Shown one piece after another: positions 22,531 to 34,349 of a DNA stretch of 64,000 nucleotides; within the stretch, counting starts at the first letter, position 1; each line of letters begins with the position of its first letter. The DNA is taken from NCBI GenBank assembly GCA_026225945.1, contig JAMJFZ010001074.1, forward strand, positions 1,511,501 to 1,575,500, given 5' to 3'. A program made the translations under genes and the position numbers. The notes under the pieces were generated by a model. That model was not told the DNA's origin and searched no databases. It was given only the letters and a program-made list of their open reading frames with translations. The DNA is from Cricetomys ansorgei (lineage: Eukaryota; Chordata; Mammalia; Rodentia; Nesomyidae).

Positions 22531-24224
22531 TCACTGGGGCTGGGTCTATGCCTTTATGTCCTACTTTATTGGTTTATTGGTGGAATCAAGGGAATATTAA
22601 AGTTACTTGTTTGCCTAATTATGAGTCAACTAGAAGTGACAGTGCAATCAGACAGACTTTATTCTATCGTGCAGCTTATAATAAATAATTAACTGCCCCA
22701 AAGTTAGATAAACGATGAGTCGATACACTGAAAAACCAGAGATCTGCTGTTTCACATGTGACGTGGTAGAGTGTTTTGGTTTTCATTTCTTTTTTAAAGA
22801 AGTTTTAGAATAGGCTTTCTGCAATTGGCTGTCCATTCAGGTAAGGTATGTGTCTTTACTACGCTTTAGAAAGATTAGCTTCTTTCTTTCTTTTTTCTTT
22901 CCCAGAAAGTAAAGTAGGAGTAATAAAGCACCTTACATTTCCTTGGCAAGTTTTGTCAAAGTTATTTTTCTCCTTTAAAGCTTGAGGACAGAGAACATCC
23001 TGTGTATTTTTGTTGCTGAAATATTAATGAAGTATTTTCCCATATGACTCATATGCTTTCTGCCCAGATTCACACAGCATGAGCTCTGGCCAGGCATTGC
23101 TTATGAGCTTCCTATCAGAGCACACAAACCTTGGCATCTTCCACAGGTATAAATAATTCAGAATTGCTTGAATGTTTTAGACCAGTGATCACTTGCTATA
23201 TACTGTTGAGTACCAGAGGAGGCTAGCAGATAGAATCTTCAGTTCCAAATGTGTAGAATTCCCCAGGGAAACAGGCAGTGGCAAGAAGAAAATTTCTTTT
23301 GTTTTTGGAAGGAACAGTCTAAGCCCCGCAGAGTTCTTACCATTCCAAAATTGAGGGAATTCCTAGAGCACAGCCAGTCCTCAGTGCTTCTGCATTCCAG
23401 GAGTCAGTCCAGGTGAGGACTGCCCAGGATGATATTTAAGTCAGCGGAGATGCCAGCTTAAAGAAATACCTCCTTACCATATCCTATTTGAAATTTCTTT
23501 CTTGTACAGTTAGGAAAAAAAGAAAAATAGTGTCAAAAGCCCATGGCTGTCCAATGAACAAAACTGCATGTGCTTAACACATTGATATTATGATTGCAGG
23601 ACCCCAAGCCTTTGCTCTGTGAAAGTCTGGAATTGAGAACTAGCAGAGCCAGTTTGGTGGCTCAGTTGCTAGCTTCATTTTTTCGTATTGTTGCTGTTGA
23701 CAGCCTCCAGTGGTTATTTGCAGATGAAGCCCCCGAGCCGCCTTCCTGATCCCTTGTTCATGATAGTGTAGTGATCCAGACCAAACTTGGCCACATTCAC
23801 AAGATACTTCTTGGCAGGCAGGTGCTCAGAAAGCTCGTGTTCTTCACTTGTTTTGTTTTCTGACAACACTTGGCTTAAGTGGTTCCCTTGAATGTCAGGT
23901 GGGAGGAGCAGCGGCATGTCACTGTTAGTTAGGGTCAGGTGACACAACCTTCTGCTAGCTGCTGGACCAGAGGATGCTTCTAGTCTGCTAAGCCTCAAAC
24001 ATCGACTCTTGGGGTATAGACTTTGGGCTCATGGGATTCTTCTACTGCTCATGTGAGGGAGTGGGCAGCTAAGGAATATTTTTGAGTCATCAACACATTT
24101 ACATTCTACTTTCCCCCCACCCACCAGTACAAAATTACTTCTTGTACTTTGCGTTGAGTGATGAAGCCATCCGAGATACTGCATTGTGACTTCTTTCATA
24201 GTCTTTCTAATGCCAGAGACATAC

Positions 24225-24503
24225 CCCTAGATTGGTGGTATCGATCTCTTCCTCAGCAGTGTGGTGGTATTGACAGGTCGGACTCTTGGGAGGGGACGGG
24301 GGCCATTTAGTGCCTCTGTAGAAGAGGCTCATGGACCCACCAGCGACACCATTTGTGAGGAACAGGCCCTTGCAGACTACTCGAGATTTGTTGGATCCTT
24401 GATCTTTAACTTCCAGGCCCTAGGACTGTGAGCAGTCAATTTTTCTTATAGATTTCCAAGCCCAAGGTATTTTGTGAACATGACCCACATGACTAAGATA
24501 GTA
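24225..24503 (+). mobile_element. Old MaLR-type LTR fragment (MLT1-like)
   Basis: Follows the 3' half of mammalian MaLR LTRs: gaacaggcccttgcagacta, tccttgatctttaacttcca, ggccctaggactgtgagcag, ttcttatagatttccaagcc, caaggtattttgtgaacatg, ending in actaagatag. Non-coding fossil. Confidence 0.55.
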
Positions 24504-24987
24504 ACTAATCACCTATTTAGGATCTGCGTCTGATTAGGGCATCCATGTGTTAACTGATCATTGCTAGGATGTAGTTAGTTAAACCTGTCGGGAGCAGGAA
24601 GCATCGAGGCTTCACTTCTAAACAAACAAGTAGCTGGTTAGATACCAACTCAGAATCCAGGCTGCCAGCCCTTCTAACGTGGATCTGTGTAAACACCTGT
24701 TAGCTATACAGTCAAACAGTGCCTAACTGCTTCTCCCTGTAAATGATGTTTTATATTTTACAACTATGTTTGGGTGCTTCACAGACATTTCTGGGGCTTT
24801 CTGACTCGACACTTTTAGGAAGGTGTTGGATCATTAAGCGCCTATGTTCTGCTACACCCCATGGGTGTTAGAAGATGAGTAGGGAGGGCTTAAACTGGTA
24901 ATCCTTGCCTTCACAGAGCGTAGGTCTATTAAGGACAGTGCAGTTGCAATCCAGATTTCTGTATCTCAAGAAAATTTACAGCTCCCT

Positions 24988-25014
24988 GGGGGGGTGGGGG
25001 TGGGATGGGGGGGG
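24988..25014 (+). other. G-quadruplex-type motif
   Basis: Four G-runs (7, 5, 3 and 8 Gs) at 24988-24994, 24996-25000, 25002-25004 and 25007-25014 with loops of 1-2 nt on the sense strand, so it would be present in pre-mRNA. Fits the G3+N1-7 rule. Confidence 0.8.
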
Positions 25015-25407
25015 CTACACACGTGTGCTGTCAGTCAGCTTTAGGGTTGTCGCCCTCTGATTTGTAACAAGCTATCATCCTTTGAAAGGCAGAGCAAATC
25101 TGCTATAGGCAAATTGTTTCTAGTTTATGCTAAGTTATTTTTCTTTTCCAGGGCTCTTGGCCTTGGTTGAGGGAGTCTTCTAGAAGCAAAGAGGTCCTTT
25201 CATGAGCACTACTACCTTGGGCTCTGATTTTATATTCTCTATATTCCGGTGTGAGGGCCTGTTTCTGTAGGTGGCTTGGGAAACTGGAGCTTTGTTTAAG
25301 TCTCTTTACCCCCAGAAGTGCTGTTAGGATGCGGTATAAACACAAACACGTTCTTTCTGTATAGTTTAATGACCCAGTGTTATTTTTCTCTCCTTAAAAG
25401 TAAGCCA

Positions 25408-25525
25408 TCAGTAGTGAGGCATCATGGGACATGCTTGTGATCACAGTACTTGGGGGGCAGAGGATCACAAATTTGAGACCAGTTTGGGCTACACAGTGAG
25501 ACAGATACAAGGAAAACAAAGCAAG
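25408..25525 (+). mobile_element. B1-like SINE
   Basis: Atcatgggacatgcttgtga, tcacagtacttggggggcag, gaccagtttgggctacacag, tgagacagatacaaggaaaa. Complete order but diverged. Confidence 0.8.
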
Positions 25526-26238
25526 CAGGCAAATCACCCAATTCTGTCTAATGCTGTTGGATTAGCTGAGAAAGGAGATTGAGTTACTGTATTAGTAATG
25601 TGTGAGTCATTCTTTGTGTGAATTATAATTGAACATGTGTTTTAAAGTCAATCATCCAGGCTAATTTGAAATTAATACATTTTTCTGGGAGTTGCAGGAA
25701 CATAAGGAGTATATGCATTCTTTAACTGTGTTTAAAGAAATCGCTTTTGCTACTTTCTGTTTTATACTCACTAAACATTGGCCATGTTAATTATAGAGTA
25801 AGTAACATTTGTTGTGCGCATTGGAAACATGGGGTAAAAGATTTAAAAGTTTTTACCAGCATGATCTCATGCTAATAAGAGAGGTCTTAAGAGTGTTGAT
25901 AGATTTTTGTAGCTAGTTGCCTAGTTATGTTTGAAGAAACCACCATGTCCTCTGCAAGTGCTAAAAGTCCTTTTGGTTCTTTCTGTTCTCGGAGATGTAA
26001 ACAAGCATGAAACATTGACCCCTGCCTTCTCCTTCTGTGTTCTTGCCCTTGGTGTCACCGAGGCATCAGTGGGTATCAGTGGAAGACGGTATCCCATGGC
26101 TTCTTGTCTTGTTCCTTTTGGGTTGATTTCCTATCATAATGCTAATTCTTGTCTCAGTGTTACTGGTTTGTTTCTAGTGCCTAATTTTTTAAAATGTATG
26201 TGCTCACCTGTGGGCTTCTTACATCTCTTCTTCTTCAG

Positions 26239-26323
26239 GAATTTTAAACAGCTGTCCAGTGGAGTGGAATTTATGAGAATTAATGGGCCGACGTTAAGGA
26301 ATCTGGAGATCCTACAGAATCAG
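26239..26323 (+). CDS. Msh3: Msh3 exon 11: first lever segment
   Basis: 85 nt between acceptor ttcttcttcag and a CAG|gtcagg donor (weaker than the other donors: position +3 is c instead of a). It finishes a Glu codon and ends in phase 0. Encodes NFKQLSSGVEFMRINGPTLR and then NLEILQNQ. The core FMRINGxTLRNLE is the signature at the start of the MutS lever, where proteins of this family read MxIDxATxRNLE. Human has MTINGTTLRNLE as I recall; this copy has P in place of the first T. Length matches human exon 11. Skipping would shift the frame. Confidence 0.97.
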
Positions 26324-27029
26324 GTCAGGCTGACACAAAGGCTAGTTGATTCAAACTGATCTGCAGTAAGTAAATAAATGAACAAGTGAAAATTGGAGCA
26401 AGGTCACAGGCTGCTCTAAGTAGTACAGGTGAAAACACTTTCTACAGCCTCTCTATCACCTGGGAATTACTTGCTAACTGTACCACCAGCTCATGGGTGT
26501 GCAAACTATAGGGCTATTACTTTATTTATTAATGGAAGTCAGCACATCCTGCTATTTCTATATAAGGTATTTCTTAGAAGAGTGTTGTCTTTAAAAATTA
26601 ATATGAAGTGATTGTCTTCATCCGGTTGATAAGGTGTTTTTCCTACACACAATAATTCTTGTTAATGTCTGCACTCTTATTTCATAGTTTGTATGTGAAG
26701 CAGCTCCCATGATGCTCAGTTTGACTGTGAGGTGCATGGCATCTCATCTCACAGGCTCAATCATTACTTACTTGCCCTGTATGAATAAATTAAGCCCATA
26801 ATGGAAATGTTCAGATTATTGCTTTCATTTTTTAAATTATTACTAGGAAAACTGGAATATAAACTAGTGTTCTAACAAAATCATAAAGAAATAAAGTGAG
26901 TTCTAGATAAAATAAAATACCAATTTGTAGAGGAACACTTGGAAGAAGTTTTTGTTATTTTGGTTTCTTTAAAAATGCAAAATGGTGCTTGGATTAGGTT
27001 TGCATTCCCACCCCAGGTGTGGTAGTTGT

Positions 27030-27480
27030 TTACGAGTTGGATTTTGAATGCCTGATGCAGGTGGCTATGATTTGGTTAGGTGTAGTTGTTCTAGATGGAA
27101 CCTGTAGCTTGTTTTGGGGATCGTGTGCCCCATGGGTTTATGGGAACTTTTGGCTAAGGGTATAAAAAGGTCTGAAGCCCTGCGAGTCGGGGTGGGTATT
27201 GGTTGATGGTTCACTGGTGGGGCTGTCTTTGTTAGTGTGTTAATTCTTCAGAGAACAAAGGTTGGAGAGTTTGAGTTTACAGACCGTGAGCTGAGACGCT
27301 AGTCTGACTCACTGTCAGCTAGTCCTCTTCAAGCTTAGGGCAGCCTGAAAGAGGCTGTGAAGATTTCTACCTTTCTCTCATTCTATATCAAGGCCGTGTG
27401 TAAAAGCGGTGAAGATTTCTTTCTATCCTTCCTTTCTCTTTCCCTGAATTGAGGGTAAAGGGCAGTAGCTTACCGCTACA
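27030..27480 (+). mobile_element. LTR-like segment, family not recognised
   Basis: Has a TATA-like tataaaaagg at 27161-27170 downstream of a GC-mixed segment and upstream of ctgcgagtcggggtgggtat. It is followed by two related pieces, gaagatttctacctttctct and gaagatttctttctatcctt, about 50 bp apart. The layout is like the U3-R of a solo LTR, but I see no clear TG..CA ends or target duplication. Confidence 0.3.
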
Positions 27481-28180
27481 CCAGTTCCAGATCATTTGGC
27501 ATGTAGTGGAAAACCTCCTAGGTAAAATACTATTAGCTCTTCAGCGTGCTCATCATAGGCCCACGCAAGTACTGCTTCATTTCTCGACTGGAGTTTCATC
27601 TTGTTTGCTCACCTTTTAGTCTGTCCCGTGTAGTCCAGCTGTTTTTTACTGAGGACCATTTTTGTTTATCTGCCCTTCTGCAATGGAGGTGCTGTGACTC
27701 TGCAGTCCTGCTGTAGGTGTCTTTCCCTACCTGCACACCTGCCCTTGATAGAAGCAGGAAGCAGGCGCGGAAGCCGGTTCCTCGACTGGAGGAGTCCCGT
27801 GAAGCCTGTAGACACAGCCCTGCGTTTCTCCTTGTCCTGTCAATCTCAGGCAGACTACTAGAGTCAGTTCTCAAGTCCAGTTCCTAAGGCAAAAGTCACC
27901 TGTAGTCAAAGTGTATCTTTTAGCCCCTTCCAGACCAGGGCATGGGTTCTAATAGAGACAGAAGCTCCGTCTGCAGCCTGCTTGTGGCCTCTCTTTCAAC
28001 AGAGGCTTCAGAGTATTGTATTCACAATTAACTGACAACTCCAAACTCTTCTTTGCGTATGTTGGGTACGTCCATACTCTATCTTATGGGCCCAGGTGCG
28101 TTTTCCTCCTCACACATTAGGTGAGCAACTCTTAGGAGACACGCGTGCTGGGAGTGTGCAGTATTTAAATGAGGAGGCTT

Positions 28181-28258
28181 GAGGATGTAGCTCAGTGGTA
28201 GAGCACTTTTCTGGCTTGCAAAAAGCCCTCAGTTCAATCACTACACTGAAAAAAAAAT
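28181..28258 (+). mobile_element. ID SINE with poly-A tail
   Basis: Aggcttgaggatgtagctca then gtggtagagcacttttctgg gives the pol III A-box region (tagctcagtgg). Agttcaatcac marks the B-box, and an aaaaaaaaa tail follows. Nearly full length. Confidence 0.88.
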
Positions 28259-28335
28259 AGGATAGGTGGGCTAATTAGGGCGCATAAACAACAGCATGAA
28301 CATAATACCGTGCTATACCGCAGTCTCATTGATAA

Positions 28336-28470
<135 letters not shown>

Positions 28471-29054
28471 TAAAAGGAATTCTTTGTGCGTTTAAACTGA
28501 GAATATAAAATTGTGAAATTAAAGGTGTATTAATATGCTTCTTTAAAACTAAAGTTGCCATGGCTAGTAAGACCACAGTCTTAGAATTGTATTTTATAAC
28601 TGACAGTGGACTATCTGACAGTGTACAGAGCCACCTCGGTCCGCTACACCAGTCAAGACTCTGCTTGCCGGTCGGAAGCTACGGGAGTTGCTGGGATGAT
28701 GGGTTATCCAGCTGGTTCAGCTGCGGTGTAAGGGAGTACTGAGGGAAGGGCGAGAAAGCGTCAGTGCTCTCTGTGAGGACTTGCAGGTGAGGCTTAGCAG
28801 CTGGTGGCTGGAGAGTTAACAGATCTGAGCCTGGTGATGCTGTGATCAGAGCCAGCCTTGTTGTAGGAGAGCGCTACGTGGCATTGCTGGCAGCGCTTTC
28901 AGGTTCACGGAGAACTGCCGAGGGCCCGAGCTGAAGCAGGGACAGTTTGACTACTGAAATCCAAATGTTTCTGAAAGCAGAGTCAGCAGATCTGAAGGTC
29001 CTTCTGGGAAGGTACTTGAATCCAGGTCCTCCAGTAATGGTGTCTGTGTGTGTC

Positions 29055-29176
29055 TGCACATCAGAATGTTCTGGGAGCTGCATCCCAGGCTTGTGTCTAA
29101 CTCCACAGATTGCAATTGAACTGGTCTGTGCTGTGGCTGGGGATCTGGAGTTCTTAGGTTCCCCAGGTGACGGATA
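29055..29176 (+). mobile_element. MER5-like hAT fragment
   Basis: Cacatcagaatgttctggga, cacagattgcaattgaactg, ggagttcttaggttccccag then gtgac follow the order of the mammalian MER5 element (catcagaatcacctgg through cccaggtgat). Diverged. Confidence 0.55.
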
Positions 29177-29616
29177 GGAAGGTAAATGTGGAAACTCCTA
29201 CTGCACCTGGCCTGTGGCAGGTGTCCAGTTACAGTTTACTGAGTGGATGCTTTTATTTATAGGCATCAGAATTTCATACTCCAAACCCCTCTCTACAAGG
29301 GCCCCATAGCAGTAATGGCCAACTCTAATGATACTAGAACCTGAGCAGGCACCAACCACTGCCCTGAACCCTTATCCCGTGTGACTGGACCACACTTGAG
29401 CGGTAGCTGTGAAGAGCAGAGCTGGGTGTCTGCTGTGTTTGCTAAGAGAGTTAGTCCCTGGGAGCCTTGGTGCTCTCACCCTTGAAATAGTTCCATTCTT
29501 CCCCCAGGGCTGCCTTCAGGTATAAAGCAGTAACTCTACCTGCTGCTTTGGCCTTTTAAATCTTGTATCAGGTATCTGGTGAGGGGCATTATGTGTGTTG
29601 CATCTCTCTTTATAAT

Positions 29617-29866
29617 TTTTAAAAATCACATTTATTTAATTTTTATTCGTGTGTGTGTGTGTATGTGTGTGTGTGTATGTGCACTCGTGCACACAGATAT
29701 GAACATGTGCCCACAGAGGCCAGAAAAGGACATAGGATCACCGGGAGCTGGAGTTATACGCAGTTGTGAGCCCACGGATATGGGTAGAGGAAACTGATTT
29801 CAGGTCCTCTGTAAGGGTAGCAAGGGCTCTTATCTTCCGAGACGTCTCTTTCTCGAAGCCTCTGCA
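29617..29866 (-). mobile_element. B3/B2-type SINE, antisense
   Basis: Atttatttaatttttattcg tail, (GT)n with one interruption, acagaggccagaaaaggaca, ggagctggagttatacgcag, tttcaggtcctctgtaaggg, then agggctcttatcttccgaga. Complemented B3 order. Confidence 0.88.
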
Positions 29867-30260
29867 CTGCTTCTTATAAACTTCACAATAGCTTCACTGC
29901 ACAGACAGTATTATTTTACTTGCAGCTGCAGTCAGGGATATTAGGAGAAGCCACAAGCTTTACTGATGAATAGATAGTGTCCTTGTGTGACCCCTTTCAG
30001 AACGGAATCACCGCTGTCACATGCTGTCTCTATGGGTGGACACAGTATTCTCTTTTATTTAATGAGCGAAGCTAGAGGAAACCCTGAGAGTTTAGGAAGC
30101 TCAATGTCATATTCTTGTTGACTACTCGGATTAACTTATCTTTTAACACTAAAAGTAGTATGTTGATTAGGGAAGTCATCTGCTAACAAAAAGACCCCCC
30201 AAATTTAATGGTTCTAACAGAGTGAAAGTTACGCATTTATTTGTTACAGAAAAAGCCAAG

Positions 30261-30455
30261 GTTGGGACTGCAGAGATGGCTCAGCAGTTAAGAGCACTGA
30301 CTGCTCTTCCAGAGGTCCTGAGTTCAATTCCCAGAAACCCCATGGTGGCTTGCAGCCATCTATAATGGGGTCTTCTGCCCTCTTCTGGCATGCAGGTATA
30401 CAAGCAGATAGAGCACTCATATATAAAATAAAAAGTCTTTTTAAAAAGCATGCAA
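30261..30455 (+). mobile_element. B2 SINE, full length
   Basis: Ggactgcagagatggctcag, cagttaagagcactgactgc, tcttccagaggtcctgagtt, caattcccagaaaccccatg, tctgccctcttctggcatgc and an aataaaaag tail: a well-preserved B2 with the tRNA-derived pol III A and B boxes at the 5' end. Antisense open frames over it are not genes. Confidence 0.96.
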
Positions 30456-32226
30456 ACATTTAAACAAACAAACAAAGATCTTTCCATACATTAAAAAAAA
30501 AATCCATGTCCTTTCCAGATTATGGTGGGATAGACTGGAGATCACACAGATGTTTAGGTGTGCCTTGTGACTTCCCAGGTCACCCTGCACTGTGCCACCC
30601 AGCCAGGGGGAGGGGAAGAAGGGAACATGTGTGTTCATACCTCACTGGCCAGAGCCCATTCCGATAGTCACGTCTTTGCAAGGAGAGCTGACCCATCTGC
30701 TTATTTGTCAAGGAGGAAGAGGAATATATACAGAATACCTAGCAGTCCATTTGCAGAGATGGCTTCCACCTCTGACCCCATTGTTGTTTCAACTCCATAG
30801 TACATTTAACTTAGCATTTAAAAACAGTTAACTTGCAGCTCTGAATCTTCTCATAAATTGGAGTTTTAAAACAGGATGCCGCACATGAAGTATTTGGCTC
30901 TCGTCACTGCCCCCACTTGCCCAGGTCCCGTTGCATAACCCCAGTTGTTGCTGTGCTCTGTTTCCTAAAGGCATTTTGTTTTAACAAATGAGCAGACGCG
31001 TATGATCGCATCATTTATTCTCCGTGACACAGCCAGGGCCGGGGGTGAGATTTGCTGCACCCTTACACTTCCCTTCAGTGGGATAAGATGATTGCTTTGC
31101 GTTTGTATTGTTCAGTGTAGGTGACCAGGTGGTGTTCCAGTTCTCAAGGAATTTATAATCCCGCTTGGAAAGGTGTAATGACCAGCAAGGGGAGGGGAGT
31201 GCAGGTCATAGAGCTTTTGAGCTAAATACAGCTCCTGTCTTTGTACACTGAACGGCTCAGTGCACAGAGAAAGTGAAGAATGCTTTCATAATTCAAAGTT
31301 GATTTTTAGAAAACTGTATAAGGATTAAGCATGCTACATTTATACTGTACTTAAATTGCATAAATAAATAATTAAAATTAAGGGAAAGGAAACCGTTAGG
31401 ATTAGCTCCTTGACTGCATTTCCGTGTGATTTTCATAAAGCAGCAAGTACGCTTTCATGGTAGTTAATTCTCTTTGATAATTAAATGGCACTTATTTTGT
31501 AAACCCACATGTCAGTATTAATGGCCTTATTCCTAGCTTATTACTCTGGCTTAAATGACGAGGTAATAGAATGTTACATATTTCCTTCCACTTGATATTA
31601 AATTTATACTGACAAAAGTAAATGCCACTTTTGACTCTCTAGAATTACTTACAGTTAATACCACCAGGAGGCCCCGTTAATTCTCTGTGGTTTCCCATGC
31701 TCCATGCCAACACCACTTTCCCTGGGCTCACGGTGGTTTACTCAGCCCAGTGGGATCAATTACTGCTCATTCCCTGGCAGGGAGCACGGAGCGGGGGGAG
31801 CGGGTGCATACCCGAGAGCTGTGATTGATGGCTGCTGACCTCACGCCCGTGTCCTCTGTCCTGGGAAGGTGGGTTAAGTGGAGAGTGTGACATCTGCTGC
31901 CAAGACAGACTGGAACCTAGGGCCTCATAGCCAGCGAGCATCTGCCCCGCCAGTGCTTGGGGATTAGCCATCCCCTCTGGCATGCACAGGGCTGCGAACT
32001 TGGGTTCCACCTCTCCTTTGTCCTCCAGACTTAGCGCTTCTGTGAGATGTAGACCGGAGCTGGTGACCCAGCAGAAAAGTAAAGCCAAGGGAGAACGTGG
32101 AGAAGCAGATGATGTTTTTTCGCTTCGTGGCTCTCTGGATTTGGCTTTCTCCATCCTTACGCTTTTACTAGCAGGGATTTTTCAGGCCATTCTTCCTCAC
32201 AGTGCTAGAGGAGGGCTTTCTGGCTT

Positions 32227-32769
32227 GTGACTTCAGCAACAAGGACTTCCCTGTGTGAGTTAGCCACGGTTTTATGGACGTCTCCTTTCTGCTGCGACTG
32301 TCTGCTTCTCTCCACCCCCATAGCCGCCGCCTCCGTTCAGTTCGCTGCTGCTGCTTCCCCAGCTTTCGAACTGATCCTCAGCCAATGTCCAGACCACCAG
32401 CCTGCGCCCCAGTTTCGCGTCCCAGCTGCTGTGCGGCCTGTACTCTGGCCCACCACCACACTTCCCGCCTTCCCAGGCCACTTCCTCTTAGTGCTTCTTC
32501 ATCTAGAAAAGTGGTTCCCCAGGAACCCCTCCCTGGCCCCTGAGCCCCTGAAAGGAATTCTATTTAAAAACAAGGGAGATGAAGAGGGAGAGATTAGGGG
32601 TGGGGGTGGAGAGGGAGGAAAGACATTAAAGACAATAGTCACGATTCTATTTCTTTTTCAAAACGGACTCCTAAAGCTGTGTGTGCCATTGTACCTGGAT
32701 CCTAGCATCTCTATCATATCATCGCTCATTCAGAAAAGGCAGAGTAAGTTCATCATGGACAAGGGCTGA
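32227..32769 (+). other. 180-codon intronic open frame, probably not a gene
   Basis: The longest open frame in the window, with an ATG at 32227 and a stop ending at 32769. Composition drifts from Ala/Pro/Leu-rich to a GDEEGEIRGGGGEGG-type low-complexity stretch and then hydrophobic residues. I recognise no domain, signal peptide or homolog. An overlapping frame on each strand is also open. It lies wholly inside Msh3 intron 12 on the sense strand. A single-exon retrocopy is not supported because I see no poly-A tail. Confidence 0.2.
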
Positions 32770-32954
32770 AAGGCATGTACTCAACAGTTACAGTCCTGAC
32801 ACCGTCCAGCTTCTACGCTGTTCTTTCCAGGTGCTGGATGGTTGTTCGTTAGGTGACTGAGTGGGGTGTGAAAGGCAAAGCTAAGTAGGTCAATGTAATG
32901 ATACTTCAATCCTGGAAAGGGAGTCCCTGTTTCTAGTAGAAGGCTATTTATTTC

Positions 32955-33182
32955 TTTAAAAGATTTGTTTACTTTACTTGTATGCTTACTACCTGTGTGT
33001 GTGTGTGTGTGTCTGTGTAACATGTGAGTCCCTGGTACCCTTGGAGATCAAAGAGAGCATTGGGCCACCTTGAACAGAAGTTATGAATTGCTGTGAGTCA
33101 TGAGGGTACTGGGAATAAAACTCAGGTCCTATGAAAAAAAACCAAATGCTCCTAACCACTGAGCTATTCCTCTGTTCCCCAA
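32955..33182 (-). mobile_element. B3/B2-type SINE, antisense
   Basis: Taaaagatttgtttacttta tail, (GT)13-type run at 32993-33018, tactgggaataaaactcagg, tcctaaccactgagctattc and ctctgttcccca. Complemented B3 order, diverged in the middle. Confidence 0.82.
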
Positions 33183-33669
33183 GTGGCTGTTTAAATGCTC
33201 ATCTGAGCCATACCACACGACCAATGTGTTAGTGTCTAAATTCATTTTGCTGATTTCGATCAGCCTTAAAACAAACCTTTCATTGGAAAACAAACAGTAA
33301 CAAACACAAATACCCCAGCCATGTTTTCGTATCTCATCTCTTGTTTCCTCCAAGTACTGTCATGTTTAATTTGCAGGGATGCAGCCAAAGAAGGAAGCAG
33401 TAGGTCCCGACTCCATCAGTGGTAATAGCTCTGTGGGTTGCGCTATTTTGAGTGATACCAACATTTATCAACCAGTTCATCTCCAAGTGTGGAGTCCAGT
33501 GACACCAACTAGTTCTTTGGCCCTTGGTTGGTAATGAGGAATCTATCGTTTACACTTCACTTTGGCACCTGGGATGAAATGATTCATACACCTTCTTTTC
33601 CTTGGTTTAGGCTATAACATTGAACAACCAATGAGGCACTAATGTGGGGCATCTCGGGATAAAATCTTT

Positions 33670-34060
33670 TGTGGTTGGTTTCAGTTGTCAACTTGAAATG
33701 ATCTAGAATCACCTGGGAAGAAGTGGTCTTAATGAGGGGTTGCCTAGGTTAGGTTTGCCTGTGGGCATGTCTGGTGAGTGGGGAGACCTGGCCACTGTGG
33801 GTGGCATCATTCCCTCGGTTTGGGTTCTGAGCTTACAAGATTGGAGAAAGAGAGCTGGGCAGAAGCATGTATGCCCTTATTCTCTCTCAGCTCTTAACTG
33901 TGGATGTGACTGGCTGCTTCAAGTTCCTGCAACCTTGACTTCCTGCCTACAATGCAGAACTGTCACCTGGAATTGTATGCCAAATAAGTTTTTTTTTTCC
34001 GCTCCTTTATAGCTTTTGTCAGAGTATTTTTATCACAATGACAGCAAAGAAAACTAAGCT
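33670..34060 (+). mobile_element. Rodent interspersed repeat (RMER1-like), sense orientation
   Basis: Ttcagttgtcaacttgaaat, gatctagaatcacctgggaa, gtgggtggcatcattccctc, ttctctctcagctcttaact, tgtatgccaaataagttttt, ttatcacaatgacagcaaag, ending in gaaaactaagct. The same family appears complemented at 62775. Abundant in muroid genomes as I recall; the family name is from memory. Confidence 0.6.
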
Positions 34061-34211
34061 AGCTATAAAGATAACTGTTTGACAGTGCTACTTTCTGTCG
34101 CTTGTCACACTCACCCAACCTGTCTTATTGATTGAACTGACTTAATGATCCCATATTGCTTTATTATAATTTCTTGGAAGGTCTTGCAACTGCTTCTAAT
34201 AAAAACAGCAA

Positions 34212-34349
34212 CAGCTGGGCTGGTGGCGCACGCCTTTAATCCCAGCGCTTGCGAGGCAGAGGCAGGCGGATCTCTGTGAGTGCCAGGACAGCCAGAGTTA
34301 CAACAGAGAAATTCTGTCTCAAAAAACCAAATAAACAAACACAAAGCCT
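34212..34349 (+). mobile_element. B1 SINE with internal deletion
   Basis: Gggctggtggcgcacgcctt, taatcccagcgcttgcgagg, ggcaggcggatctctgtgag, then directly ccaggacagccagagttaca, ending ctgtctcaaaaaaccaaat. About 25 bp of the central gaggccagcctggtctacag part is missing. Confidence 0.95.

Larger units (their letters stand above)
21607..26238 (+). other. Msh3: Msh3 intron 10
   Basis: 4632 bp with gtaagt donor and a ttcttcttcag acceptor. Contains a short fragment of the 45432-type rodent repeat (21682-21745), an antisense L1 fragment (22085-22530), an MLT1-like LTR fragment (24225-24503), a G-rich tract (24988-25014) and a B1 (25408-25525). About 22540-24220 and 25530-26230 contain nothing I can name. 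Confidence 0.93.

Noticed and set aside
25931..26359. 142-codon open frame ending in exon 11 sequence
   Set aside because: Only the 85-nt exon part is coding; the upstream portion is intron read through the acceptor, and the natural entry is the splice site at 26238.
28181..28258. tRNA-like gene
   Set aside because: A- and B-box-like sequences belong to an ID SINE with a poly-A tail; no intact cloverleaf is expected.
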